A stretch of 11,928 nt of DNA from the NCBI GenBank assembly GCA_963515595.1, contig CAUPYH010000049.1:1-11928 (forward strand). Reading direction: 5' to 3'. The DNA is from Eikenella sp963515595 (GTDB taxonomy: Bacteria > Pseudomonadota > Gammaproteobacteria > Burkholderiales > Neisseriaceae). The notes under the pieces are model-generated. The model did no database searches. It saw nothing but the letters and a program-made list of their open reading frames with translations, and had not been told where the DNA came from. The position numbers and the translations under genes were made by a program. How positions within the stretch are numbered: position 1 is the first letter of the stretch; every line of letters starts with the position of its first letter. Below are positions 1 to 6,243 of this stretch, one piece after another.

Positions 1-281
1 ACGCCGATGGAAGTCAGATACTCCGGCAACACATGTTCGGGAAAGCCGGGCTGTTTTTGGTCGAGGTTCACCGCCACCAGCTCAAAATTGATCGGCGCGG
101 AGGCCTGCAGGTGGCGCAGGATGTCTAAGAGGGCGTAGCTATCTTTGCCGCCGGAGAGGCAGACCATGATTTTGTCGCCCTCTTCAATCATATTGAAATC
201 GTTAATCGCTTGGCCCACGGCGTGGCGCAGGCGTTTGTGCAGTTTGTTGGCTTCGTGTTCGTGTTTTGGTTTATTGGACAT
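1..281 (-). CDS. ttcA: tRNA 2-thiocytidine biosynthesis protein TtcA (N-terminal part)
   Basis: TtcA adds sulfur to cytidine 32 of certain tRNAs in the cytoplasm, using ATP and an iron-sulfur cluster. Ninety-three complete codons are visible, read leftward from the ATG at 281-279; the rest lies beyond base 1. The PP-loop ATP-binding motif SGGKDS is at residues 43-48. It is followed by LLDIL, by FELVAVNLDQKQPGF at 66-80 and by PEHVLPEYL at 81-89, a run typical of TtcA rather than of TilS or other PP-loop enzymes. The paired CxxC cluster ligands would lie in the missing part. The N-terminus (MSNKPKHEHEANKLHKRLRH) is charged and helical, as in the family. I see no good Shine-Dalgarno sequence before the ATG, so the start rests on homology. 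The gene is divergent from its neighbour, across 149 bases. Confidence 0.93.
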   Translation of the reverse strand, partial: MSNKPKHEHEANKLHKRLRHAVGQAINDFNMIEEGDKIMVCLSGGKDSYALLDILRHLQASAPINFELVAVNLDQKQPGFPEHVLPEYLTSIG

Positions 282-363
282 AATGGTGTGTTGGCAACGT
301 AAAGTGCGGGATTGTAACGCAATGTAGGCTGATTTTATAGCAGGTAAAGTATCGGCCCGGCAG

Positions 364-392
364 CTGAAAGTATGCAAAGAATACGGTACACT
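364..392 (+). promoter_or_regulatory. possible sigma-70-type promoter for the DUF4149 gene
   Basis: A CTGAAA hexamer (364-369), a 17-base spacer and TACACT (387-392) lie 38 bases before the ATG at 431. Each box matches the sigma-70 consensus only partly. A second weak option in the same divergent interval is TTGTAA (312-317) with TATAGC (336-341), 18 bases apart. The call rests on box matching only. Confidence 0.25.
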
Positions 393-430
393 GCGTTTCG
401 TTTTAAACAAAAAGCAGAGAAAGGAAACGA

Positions 431-886
431 ATGTTTGCAAATCGAGTGTTGGCCCTGTTGGCCGCCGTGTGGTTTGGTGCGTATCTTTTGGCCGGCTACG
501 GCGTGGCGCCGCTATTGTTTCAATCTCTGCCCAAAGAGCAGGCCGGCAGCCTGGCCGGTGCATTATTCAGCGCGGTGAACTATATCGGGCTGTTTGTGTG
601 GGCCATCCTTTATTTGGCCGGCCTATCGGCGCAGCAGCGCAGCTACGGCCAACGCAGCAAACTCAGCTCGCGCATCGTCGCCCTCACTTGGCTGCTGCTG
701 GCCATCTCGCAATTTGCGCTGGTGCCGCTTATCCGTGCCCTCCGCAGCGGGCAGACGCATTGGCTCTCCAACCTGCTCGGCGGCGAGCTGTCTTTCTGGC
801 ACAGCATGTCCAGCAGCCTGTATGTGCTCATCAGCCTGCTCGGCCTGTTTTTAATCATGCGTCTGCTGCGTTTCGAGTGGCAATAA
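431..886 (+). CDS. DUF4149 family inner-membrane protein
   Basis: This is a 151-residue integral membrane protein with four predicted helices at about 5-23, 45-64, 83-102 and 124-144. The segment YLLAGYGVAPLLFQSLPK (residues 18-35), followed by AGSLAGALFSAVNYIG (38-53), matches what I know of the DUF4149 (TMEM205-like) family. Its function in bacteria is not established. The start is supported by AAGGA at 421-425, 5 bases before the ATG; overlapping frames lack such support. The gene stands alone between divergent ttcA and the ubiK-comM operon, and a DUS hairpin terminator follows 9 bases after its stop. The family call is fairly secure, and no biochemical role should be inferred from it. Confidence 0.8.
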   Translation: MFANRVLALLAAVWFGAYLLAGYGVAPLLFQSLPKEQAGSLAGALFSAVNYIGLFVWAILYLAGLSAQQRSYGQRSKLSSRIVALTWLLLAISQFALVPLIRALRSGQTHWLSNLLGGELSFWHSMSSSLYVLISLLGLFLIMRLLRFEWQ

Positions 887-895
887 ATCGGGCTG

Positions 896-929
896 AAAAG
901 GCTACCTGAAATTTTTCAGGTAGCCTTTT
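896..929 (+). terminator. DUS inverted-repeat hairpin, likely intrinsic terminator
   Basis: Two exact uptake sequences face each other: AGGCTACCTGAA at 899-910 (plus) and its complement at 915-926. Flanking A and T bases extend the perfect inverted repeat to 896-911 with 914-929. The arms are nearly contiguous, so the inner A-T pairs would open to form the loop. The arm order puts the T run (926-929) on the 3' side of the transcript, as an intrinsic terminator needs. It lies just after the DUF4149 stop codon. It would end that transcript while also giving two uptake signals, an arrangement known for DUS in Neisseria. Confidence 0.8.
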
Positions 930-934
930 ACCGC

Positions 935-963
935 TTGCCGCCCTATTCCTGCACTTATACAAT
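935..963 (+). promoter_or_regulatory. probable sigma-70-type promoter of ubiK-comM
   Basis: TTGCCG (935-940) and TACAAT (958-963) are separated by exactly 17 bases. They match the -35 consensus at 4 of 6 positions and the -10 at 5 of 6. They lie between the upstream terminator and the ubiK start, giving a predicted leader of about 30 bases. No experimental support is available. Confidence 0.5.
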
Positions 964-1000
964 GCGCCCATCCCAACCCTTCAAAAATAAAGGAAACCCC

Positions 1001-1267
1001 ATGCTGGCCAAACAAATCCTCGACGAACTCGCCGGAAAAATCGGCAACGCCATTGCCGAAAGCCCGGTGAAAGACGTGGAAAAAAACGTGAAAACCCTGC
1101 TCGGCAGCACATTTGGCAAGCTCGATTTGGTAACACGCGAAGAATTCGACACCCAACAGCAGGTGCTCATCAAAACCCGCGAAAAACTGGCTGCTTTAGA
1201 AGCGCGCCTGGCCAAGCTGGAAGCCGCCGCTCCGGCTGCCCTGCCCAACCCTTCCGAACAGCAATAG
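1001..1267 (+). CDS. ubiK: Ubiquinone biosynthesis accessory factor UbiK (YqiC/BMFP family)
   Basis: This 88-residue protein belongs to the UbiK/YqiC (BMFP) family. UbiK binds UbiJ and helps the late aerobic steps of ubiquinone synthesis; YqiC-type proteins have also been described as membrane-fusogenic. An amphipathic N-terminal region (about 1-45, with SPVKDVEKNVKTLLGSTFGKLDLVTREEFD at 21-50) is followed by a coiled coil at about 51-76 (QQQVLIKTREKLAALEARLAKLE) and a short Ala/Pro tail. This is the usual family layout and length. The ATG at 1001 is chosen over an in-frame ATG at 935. AAAGGAAA precedes it at proper spacing, and the longer form would begin upstream of the predicted promoter -10 box. 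Its stop lies 10 bases before comM, so the two are probably co-transcribed. Confidence 0.9.
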   Translation: MLAKQILDELAGKIGNAIAESPVKDVEKNVKTLLGSTFGKLDLVTREEFDTQQQVLIKTREKLAALEARLAKLEAAAPAALPNPSEQQ

Positions 1268-1277
1268 GAAGCGCGGC

Positions 1278-2774
1278 ATGAGTTTGGCGGTGGTATACAG
1301 CCGGGCGCTCAGCGGCATGGCCGCGCCCTTGGTGGAAGTGGAAGCCCACTTGGCCAACGGCCTGCCCGCGTTCAATATCGTCGGCCTGCCCGATACCGAA
1401 GTGAAAGAAAGCCGCGACCGCGTGCGCGCCGCCATCATCCAAAGCGGCTTCGACTTCCCCGCCAAAAAAATCACTGTCAATCTCGCCCCGGCGGATTTGC
1501 CCAAAGAATCCGGCCGTTTCGACCTGCCGATTGCCGTGGGCATCCTCGCCGCCTCCGGCCAAATCGCCATTTCGTCCGAAGAATTGGCCAAATACGAGCT
1601 GGCCGGCGAGCTGGCCTTGTCCGGCCTGCTGCGCCCGGTGCGCGGTGCGCTGGCCATGGTGTGGCAGAGCACGCAGGCGCAGCGCCGTTTTATTTTGCCG
1701 CCAGAGAGCGCCGAGCAAGCCGCACTGATTGAACGCGCCGAAGTATTGGCTGCCGAAAGCTTGGTGGCCGTGGCCGCCCACCTCAACGGCATCGCCGCCC
1801 TGCCCCGCTGTCAAGCCCGCGCCGAAGCGGCCGAAGAAGCGCCCTATCCCGACCTGCAAGACGTAAAAGGCCAGCACACCGCGCGGCTCGCGCTTGAAAT
1901 CGCCGCTGCCGGCGGCCACAGCATCCTGATGAGCGGCCCGCCCGGCACTGGCAAATCTATGCTGGCGCAACGCCTACCTGGCATCCTGCCGCCGCTCTCC
2001 GACGATGAAATCACCGAAACCTGGGCGCTGCGTTCGCTGCTGCCCCAGCAGCACAGTTTCTCCCGCCGCCGCCCCTTCCGTTCGCCGCACCACAGCGCCA
2101 GTGCCGCCGCCATGGTGGGCGGCGGTTCCGACCCCAAGCCCGGCGAAATTTCCCTAGCGCACAACGGCGTATTGTTTCTCGACGAATTGCCCGAATTCGA
2201 CCGCAAGGTGCTGGAAATGCTGCGCGAACCGCTGGAAAACGGCCTTATCCACATTTCCCGCGCCAGCCGCCAAGCCACCTATCCCGCCCGCTTCCAGCTG
2301 GTGGCTGCCATGAATCCCTGCCCCTGCGGCTACCTCGGCCACCCCGCCAAACCCTGCCGCTGCACGCCCGAAAGTATTGCCCGTTATCGTGGCAAAATTT
2401 CCGGCCCGCTCTTAGACAGGATTGATTTGATTATCGAAGTGCCCGCCCTCTCCGCCGCCGAGCTTACCCAAGCCACACCCGGCGAGCCCAGCGCCGCCGT
2501 GCGGGAACGCGTGCTGGCCGCGCGCGAACGCCAACAGCAGCGGCAAGGCAAAAGCAATGCCCTACTCAACGTAACCGAGCTGGACGAGCTAGCCGCCATC
2601 GAGCCCGAAGCCAAAGCCGCCCTCTCCGCCGTGCTGGAAAAACTTTCGCTTTCCGCCCGCAGCTACCACCGTATCCTGCGTATTGCCCGCACCCTGGCCG
2701 ACCTAGCCGGCAGCGACACCGTAAACCAACGCCACGTCATGCAGGCCGTGAGCTTCCGCCGCACCCCGTCTTAA
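1278..2774 (+). CDS. comM: ComM/YifB family Mg-chelatase-like AAA+ ATPase
   Basis: ComM is a hexameric AAA+ helicase that drives branch migration while incoming single-stranded DNA integrates during natural transformation. It acts in the cytoplasm after uptake. The 498-residue length is normal. An N-terminal ChlI-like domain (about 1-175, with GLPAFNIVGLPDTEVKES at 28-45) precedes the ATPase core. Walker A is GPPGTGKS (220-227) and Walker B is VLFLDE (298-303). Sensor asparagine is in MNPCPCGYLG (345-354), and the segment GPLLDRIDL (376-384) carries the conserved arginine. Four cysteines (348, 350, 360, 362) form the usual CPCG...CRC pattern. The Shine-Dalgarno sequence AGGAAG overlaps the ubiK stop. 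In a lineage that takes up DNA by DUS, an intact comM is expected. One plus-strand DUS follows immediately after the stop. Confidence 0.95.
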   Translation: MSLAVVYSRALSGMAAPLVEVEAHLANGLPAFNIVGLPDTEVKESRDRVRAAIIQSGFDFPAKKITVNLAPADLPKESGRFDLPIAVGILAASGQIAISSEELAKYELAGELALSGLLRPVRGALAMVWQSTQAQRRFILPPESAEQAALIERAEVLAAESLVAVAAHLNGIAALPRCQARAEAAEEAPYPDLQDVKGQHTARLALEIAAAGGHSILMSGPPGTGKSMLAQRLPGILPPLSDDEITETWALRSLLPQQHSFSRRRPFRSPHHSASAAAMVGGGSDPKPGEISLAHNGVLFLDELPEFDRKVLEMLREPLENGLIHISRASRQATYPARFQLVAAMNPCPCGYLGHPAKPCRCTPESIARYRGKISGPLLDRIDLIIEVPALSAAELTQATPGEPSAAVRERVLAARERQQQRQGKSNALLNVTELDELAAIEPEAKAALSAVLEKLSLSARSYHRILRIARTLADLAGSDTVNQRHVMQAVSFRRTPS

Positions 2775-2775
2775 A

Positions 2776-2787
2776 AGGCTACCTGAA
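2776..2787 (+). repeat. DNA uptake sequence (eikDUS), exact copy
   Basis: An exact AGGCTACCTGAA begins one base after the comM stop codon. It has no inverted partner nearby, so it cannot form the DUS hairpin seen elsewhere. Its end, CTGAAA, could serve as part of a promoter for the next gene. Confidence 0.95.
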
Positions 2788-2812
2788 AAGCCGAAATATC
2801 AGTAAATAAAAT
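2783..2812 (+). promoter_or_regulatory. possible promoter using the end of a DUS as -35
   Basis: CTGAAA (2783-2788), made of the last five bases of the DUS plus the next A, is followed after 18 bases by TAAAAT (2807-2812). The region between is AT-rich. The ATG of the hydrolase gene lies 17 bases after the -10 box, so the leader would be very short. This is based on pattern matching only. Confidence 0.3.
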
Positions 2813-2829
2813 TTATCGGGGAAATCTGC

Positions 2830-3432
2830 ATGAAAAATGCTGCTATATACATACATGGGAAAAAAGGAAACGCAGAAGAAGCCGCCCTCTATCAAAAAAA
2901 TCTAAGCAACGAATACGAAGTGATAGGGTTTGATTACCAATCGGCATTCCCTTGGGAAGCAAAAACAGAATTTTCCGATTTTTTTGACCACATAGCTCCC
3001 CAATATGGCGAAATCATATTAATTGCCAACAGCATAGGTGCATATTACTCCATGCTGTCATTGGCGGACAAAGCCATTAAAAAAGCCATGTTCATCTCAC
3101 CAATCGTGGATATGGAAAAATTGATTTTGGACATGATGGCCTTGGTAAACGTATCAAAACAAGAGCTGTATCAGAAGAAAATTATTGCAACACCTTTTGG
3201 CGAGCCATTATCTTGGGAATATCTTTCTTATGCCAGAACCCATCCGATAATTTGGAAAATTCCGACTAATATCCTTTATGCGGCAAACGACAATATGGTT
3301 TCTTTGGAAACCATGACTGAATTTGCTAAAAAAATCCATGCAAACCTAACGGTTATGGAAAATGGGGAACACTGGTTCCACACCGAAGAACAAATGGCTT
3401 TCTTGAATATTTGGTTTAAAAAGTTCATATAA
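2830..3432 (+). CDS. AT-rich alpha/beta hydrolase, likely horizontally acquired
   Basis: This 200-residue protein has a small alpha/beta hydrolase fold, with no signal peptide or membrane segment. The N-terminal strand and oxyanion-type loop read AIYIHGKKGN (5-14). The nucleophile elbow is ANSIGA with Ser68, an N-S-I-G variant of GxSxG. The likely acid is Asp154 in AANDNMV, and the likely base is His181 in NGEHWFHTEEQ (178-188). The pattern recalls short hydrolases common in Firmicutes; the substrate is unknown. The Shine-Dalgarno sequence is GGGGA at about 2818-2822. Hand counts of two 60-base lines give 38-40 percent GC, against 75 percent in one comM line. The codons are A/T-ending and no DUS lies inside, while DUS flank both sides. 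I infer recent transfer, with the fold call more certain than the origin. Confidence 0.8.
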   Translation: MKNAAIYIHGKKGNAEEAALYQKNLSNEYEVIGFDYQSAFPWEAKTEFSDFFDHIAPQYGEIILIANSIGAYYSMLSLADKAIKKAMFISPIVDMEKLILDMMALVNVSKQELYQKKIIATPFGEPLSWEYLSYARTHPIIWKIPTNILYAANDNMVSLETMTEFAKKIHANLTVMENGEHWFHTEEQMAFLNIWFKKFI

Positions 3433-3531
3433 CCAGTCCCAACCACTTTTTAGTCAGCCCACGCCATGCTTCCCAACTTATTCTCTACCGAACCCAACCT
3501 GCACACCAACATCCTACCCCGCAACAGCATC

Positions 3532-3575
3532 TTTTCAGGTAGCCTTCCCCCATGTCTGACCCAGGCTACCTGAAA
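3532..3575. repeat. Inverted pair of exact eikDUS (hairpin)
   Basis: Exact DUS copies lie at 3534-3545 (minus) and 3563-3574 (plus), separated by 17 bases. They can form a 12-13 bp stem. The arm order leaves A residues rather than a T run on the 3' side of a plus-strand transcript, so it is not a canonical terminator for the hydrolase gene. The rest of the 236-base gap 3433-3668 shows no gene. Confidence 0.9.
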
Positions 3576-3629
3576 CCGCCCGTCCGCCTGAAAGAACATG
3601 TAAAAAGCTTCCGCCGCAGCAAACGGTTT

Positions 3630-3638
3630 TGATAAAAT
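3630..3638 (+). promoter_or_regulatory. extended -10 promoter element before the SPOR gene
   Basis: TGATAAAAT fits the extended -10 form TGnTATAAT with one change in the -10 box. It is 30 bases before the ATG at 3669. No good -35 hexamer stands at 17 bases, which extended -10 promoters tolerate. It is a likely start for SPOR-dsbA transcription. Confidence 0.4.
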
Positions 3639-3668
3639 GCGGCACCTTTTTAGCAATTCATTTTCCCC

Positions 3669-4457
3669 ATGCAAAACAAACCCTACGGTAAAGGCCTTTC
3701 CGGCTTTATATTCGGCCTCCTGCTTGCCACCCTCATCATCGGCGTGGTTTTGTATTTCCTCAACAGCACGCCCTCCGGCATCAAACAGCCCGAAGCGCCG
3801 AAAACCGAAATCCAGCCCGAAATCCTCACTCCGCGCCAAGAGCGCCAGCCCGAACAGCGTCCGAACGACACCATCGTCGGTTCCGACAGCGGCCACTACT
3901 CCCTGCCGCCCGGCGACATCACCGACAAACCGCCTGTAGCCGCCTCCGTGCCGCAGCAGGCCAGCACGCCTGCACAGCGCCAGGAAGAGAAACCCGCGCA
4001 GGAAGATAAGCCCGTACAAACCAAACCGCGCGAACCGCAGCGCAAACCCGAACCGGAAGCTAAGCCCACGCCCGAGCAGATTTTGGAAAGCGGCAATGTG
4101 GAGCGTGCCCGTGAGCAAGCCCGCCGCCAGCGGCGTGAAGCCGAAGCCAAAGCAGCTCGCGAAGCCGAGGCTAAAGCTGCCGAGCAGCGTGCCCAACGCA
4201 ATGCCGAAGCACACAGCGGCGGCAACGGCCGCTACATCGTGCAGATGGGTTCCTACAACAACCCGGAAGCTGCCGACACCCAACGTGCTAAACTCGCCAT
4301 GCTCGGTGTGAACGCCCGCGTGGCCAGCAGCAAGCGTAGCGACGGCCAAACCGTTTACCGTATCCAAAGCGGCCGCCTCAGCCGTGCCGAAGCCCAAGCC
4401 CTCAGCGACAAATTGCGCGGCAACGGCATCGACACCCTGACCCGCCAAGCCGATTAA
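3669..4457 (+). CDS. SPOR-domain cell-division-type membrane protein (FtsN-like)
   Basis: This 262-residue bitopic protein has a short cytoplasmic N-terminus, one transmembrane helix at about 12-31 and a long low-complexity periplasmic linker rich in Pro, Glu, Gln and Lys (about 34-135). A charged helical stretch follows (140-180) and then a C-terminal SPOR domain (188-260, beginning RYIVQMGSY). SPOR domains bind glycan strands lacking stem peptides at the division septum. The layout is that of FtsN or DedD, and length does not settle which. The helical stretch contains REAEAKAA twice in tandem (156-163 and 164-171), from a 24-base repeat at 4134-4181. An extended -10 element lies upstream, and dsbA follows after 38 bases, probably in the same transcript. 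It likely acts in late septation or cell separation; that role is inferred. Confidence 0.85.
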   Translation: MQNKPYGKGLSGFIFGLLLATLIIGVVLYFLNSTPSGIKQPEAPKTEIQPEILTPRQERQPEQRPNDTIVGSDSGHYSLPPGDITDKPPVAASVPQQASTPAQRQEEKPAQEDKPVQTKPREPQRKPEPEAKPTPEQILESGNVERAREQARRQRREAEAKAAREAEAKAAEQRAQRNAEAHSGGNGRYIVQMGSYNNPEAADTQRAKLAMLGVNARVASSKRSDGQTVYRIQSGRLSRAEAQALSDKLRGNGIDTLTRQAD

Positions 4458-4495
4458 CCCGCACGTCATCAAACCTCATATAACGAAAGACCAAC

Positions 4496-5164
4496 ATGAA
4501 ACTGAAAGCCCTACTTCTCTCCGCCCTCACCGTCTTCGCCGTTACCGCCGCCCAAGCCAAAGCTGTGGAAGGCACCGACTACATTGTGCGCAGCAATGTG
4601 ATCAAACCCGTGCAGCCCAACAAAATCGAAGTAACCGAATTCTTCGGCTATTTCTGTATCCACTGCCAACACCTTGAGCCGACTATCGAACAGCAAAGCA
4701 AACGCTTCGCCTCCGACACTGTATTGCGCCAAGAGCACGTGGTGTGGCAGCCTGCCCACCAAACCCTTGCCCGCCTGGCCGCCGCCGTGAAATCCACCGG
4801 TCTGTCCCGCCAGGCCAACCAGGCCATTTTCAAAGCGCTGATGGACGGCGTCGTAACCGACGAAGCCGGCCTGAAAGCCTGGATTCAGCAGCAGCCCTAC
4901 GGCAGCCGCCTGCTCGCCGCCTATAATAGCCCGCAAGCCGCTGCCGCTGCCCAAACCATGCAACAAAACACCGTTACATACAACATCACCAAAACCCCGG
5001 TTATCGTAGTGGGCGGCAAATACGAGCTGACCGACTCCAAAAACATGGCCGTGATGCAAGAGCTGATTGAAAAAGTACGCGCCGAACGCGGCATGCCCGC
5101 TCCCGCCCCGCGCACCGTAGTGCGCAGCCGCGGCGCAGCCATTGCCGGCCAAGCCAACCGCTAA
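4496..5164 (+). CDS. dsbA: Thiol:disulfide interchange protein DsbA
   Basis: DsbA introduces disulfide bonds into proteins entering the periplasm and is re-oxidised by DsbB. The 222-residue precursor starts with a signal peptide (positive residues at 2 and 4, hydrophobic 5-19, likely cleavage near AQA or AKA at 19-23). The thioredoxin active site is Cys54-Ile-His-Cys57 in EFFGYFCIHCQHLEP (48-61), and the cis-proline is Pro168 in TKTPVIVVGGKYEL (165-178). The helical insertion occupies about 70-155. The C-terminal tail beyond about 200 is basic and Ala/Pro-rich, with no known role. In Neisseria, DsbA activity supports type IV pilus assembly and thus competence. It follows the SPOR gene after 38 bases, and a DUS pair comes after its stop. 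CIHC is close to the CVHC of meningococcal DsbA as I recall it. Confidence 0.95.
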   Translation: MKLKALLLSALTVFAVTAAQAKAVEGTDYIVRSNVIKPVQPNKIEVTEFFGYFCIHCQHLEPTIEQQSKRFASDTVLRQEHVVWQPAHQTLARLAAAVKSTGLSRQANQAIFKALMDGVVTDEAGLKAWIQQQPYGSRLLAAYNSPQAAAAAQTMQQNTVTYNITKTPVIVVGGKYELTDSKNMAVMQELIEKVRAERGMPAPAPRTVVRSRGAAIAGQANR

Positions 5165-5177
5165 AGCGGCGCATCAA

Positions 5178-5217
5178 TTTTCAGGTAGCCCGTACTCTGA
5201 GACAGGCTACCTGAAAA
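5178..5217. repeat. Inverted DUS pair, one exact and one degenerate
   Basis: The left copy (5180-5191, minus) carries one mismatch, G for A at DUS position 1. The right copy (5204-5215, plus) is exact. With flanking bases, 5178-5190 pairs perfectly with 5205-5217 (13 bp) around a 14-base loop. No T run follows on the plus strand. It lies between dsbA and uppP. Confidence 0.88.
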
Positions 5218-5248
5218 ACATTGACCCCACGTTTTAAGAGTTTAACCA

Positions 5249-6070
5249 ATGAACCTGCTCCTCGCCTTCAAAGCCCTCTTCCTCGGCATCATCGAAGGCC
5301 TCACCGAATTTCTGCCTATTTCCAGCACCGGCCACCTGATTGTGGCCGGCAGCCTCATCGGCTTCGACGCCGAAAGCCATGCCGTATTCAACATCGCCAT
5401 CCAGCTCGGCGCCATCCTTGCCGTGGTGTATGAATACCGCGCCCGCTTCACCCATGTGCTCACCCATATCGGCAAAGACCGGCTGTCCAACCGCTTCGTG
5501 CTCAACCTGGCCATCGCCTTCATCCCCGCAGCCGCCATCGGCCTGCTGCTCAACGACTTCATCGAAAAAGTGCTGTTCAACCCCGTGAGTGTGGCCGCCG
5601 CGCTGGTGGTGGGCGGCTTTTTGATTTTGTGGATTGAAAAACGGCAAAGCCGCGTACCGCCGAAAGTGCGCAGTGTGGACGATATGCGCCCGCGCGACGC
5701 GCTTGCCGTGGGCCTGTTTCAAATCTTAGCCCTGATTCCCGGCACTTCCCGCTCCGGCAGCACCATCATGGGCGGCATGGTGTGGGGGCTCGACCGCAAA
5801 ACCGCCACCGAATTTTCCTTCTTCCTCGCCGTGCCGATTATGGTGGCCGCCTCCGGCTACAGTATTTTAAAAAACCTCAGTGCCTTTTCCTCGCAGGAGC
5901 TCGGCCTCATCGCCATCGGCTTTGCCGCCGCCTTTGCCTCCGGCCTCATCGCCGTAAAAGCCCTACTGCGTTTTGTATCCAGCAAAAATTTCGTGCCCTT
6001 CGCCTACTACCGCATCATCTTCGGCGGCATCATCCTGCTCACTTGGCTGTGCGGCTGGGTAAACTGGTAG
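5249..6070 (+). CDS. uppP: Undecaprenyl-diphosphatase UppP (BacA)
   Basis: UppP removes a phosphate from undecaprenyl diphosphate at the outer face of the inner membrane. It recycles the lipid carrier used for peptidoglycan, O-antigen and related polymers, and extra copies give bacitracin resistance. The 273 residues match the family length and are hydrophobic throughout with multiple helices. Both signature loops are intact: EGLTEFLPISSTGH (16-29), with Glu16, Glu20 and His29, and PGTSRSG (164-170), with Arg168. AAGAG at 5236-5240, 8 bases before the ATG, supports the start. It is preceded by a DUS hairpin and followed by a three-DUS cluster, so it may be transcribed alone or by read-through from dsbA. 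No anomaly was seen. Confidence 0.96.
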   Translation: MNLLLAFKALFLGIIEGLTEFLPISSTGHLIVAGSLIGFDAESHAVFNIAIQLGAILAVVYEYRARFTHVLTHIGKDRLSNRFVLNLAIAFIPAAAIGLLLNDFIEKVLFNPVSVAAALVVGGFLILWIEKRQSRVPPKVRSVDDMRPRDALAVGLFQILALIPGTSRSGSTIMGGMVWGLDRKTATEFSFFLAVPIMVAASGYSILKNLSAFSSQELGLIAIGFAAAFASGLIAVKALLRFVSSKNFVPFAYYRIIFGGIILLTWLCGWVNW

Positions 6071-6115
6071 AACACCCAATCAGGCAAGGCTGGCTGAAAC
6101 AGACTCATTTATCTT

Positions 6116-6158
6116 TTTCAGGTAGCCTCAACCCAAAAACAATAAAGGCTACCTGAAA
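6116..6158. repeat. Inverted pair of exact eikDUS after uppP
   Basis: Exact copies at 6117-6128 (minus) and 6146-6157 (plus) can form a 13-bp stem around a 17-base loop. A weaker relative with two changes, AGGCTGGCTGAA, lies just upstream at 6087-6098. The plus-strand 3' side lacks a T run. The right arm can also pair with the third DUS at 6203-6214. Confidence 0.9.
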
Positions 6159-6202
6159 TAAGCAACGCAAGTGAAAGCAAAGCTAAAACGGCAACGCTAT
6201 TT

Positions 6203-6214
6203 TTCAGGTAGCCT
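6203..6214 (-). repeat. DNA uptake sequence (eikDUS), exact copy
   Basis: An exact minus-strand DUS lies 29 bases before the start of the lipobox hydrolase gene. It is the third in a 98-base cluster and can compete with the copy at 6117-6128 for pairing with the copy at 6146-6157. Bases 6159-6202 between them show nothing recognisable. Confidence 0.95.
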
Positions 6215-6243
6215 CCGCACCAAGGCTGCCGCCCACACTAACC

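Noticed and set aside
935..1000. Longer ubiK starting at 935
   Set aside because: The extension would overlap the predicted promoter and lacks family similarity, and AAAGGAAA precedes the ATG at 1001.
1170..1970. Minus-strand frames opposite comM
   Set aside because: No recognisable domains. ComM motifs on the plus strand are complete.
3450..4472. 340-codon minus-strand frame opposite the SPOR gene
   Set aside because: It is a composition shadow rich in Gly, Phe, Ala and Leu. It crosses a DUS pair and promoter, and the plus-strand SPOR protein explains the DNA.
5221..5248. TTGACC as a -35 box for uppP
   Set aside because: A -10 box at 17 bases would overlap the uppP start codon.
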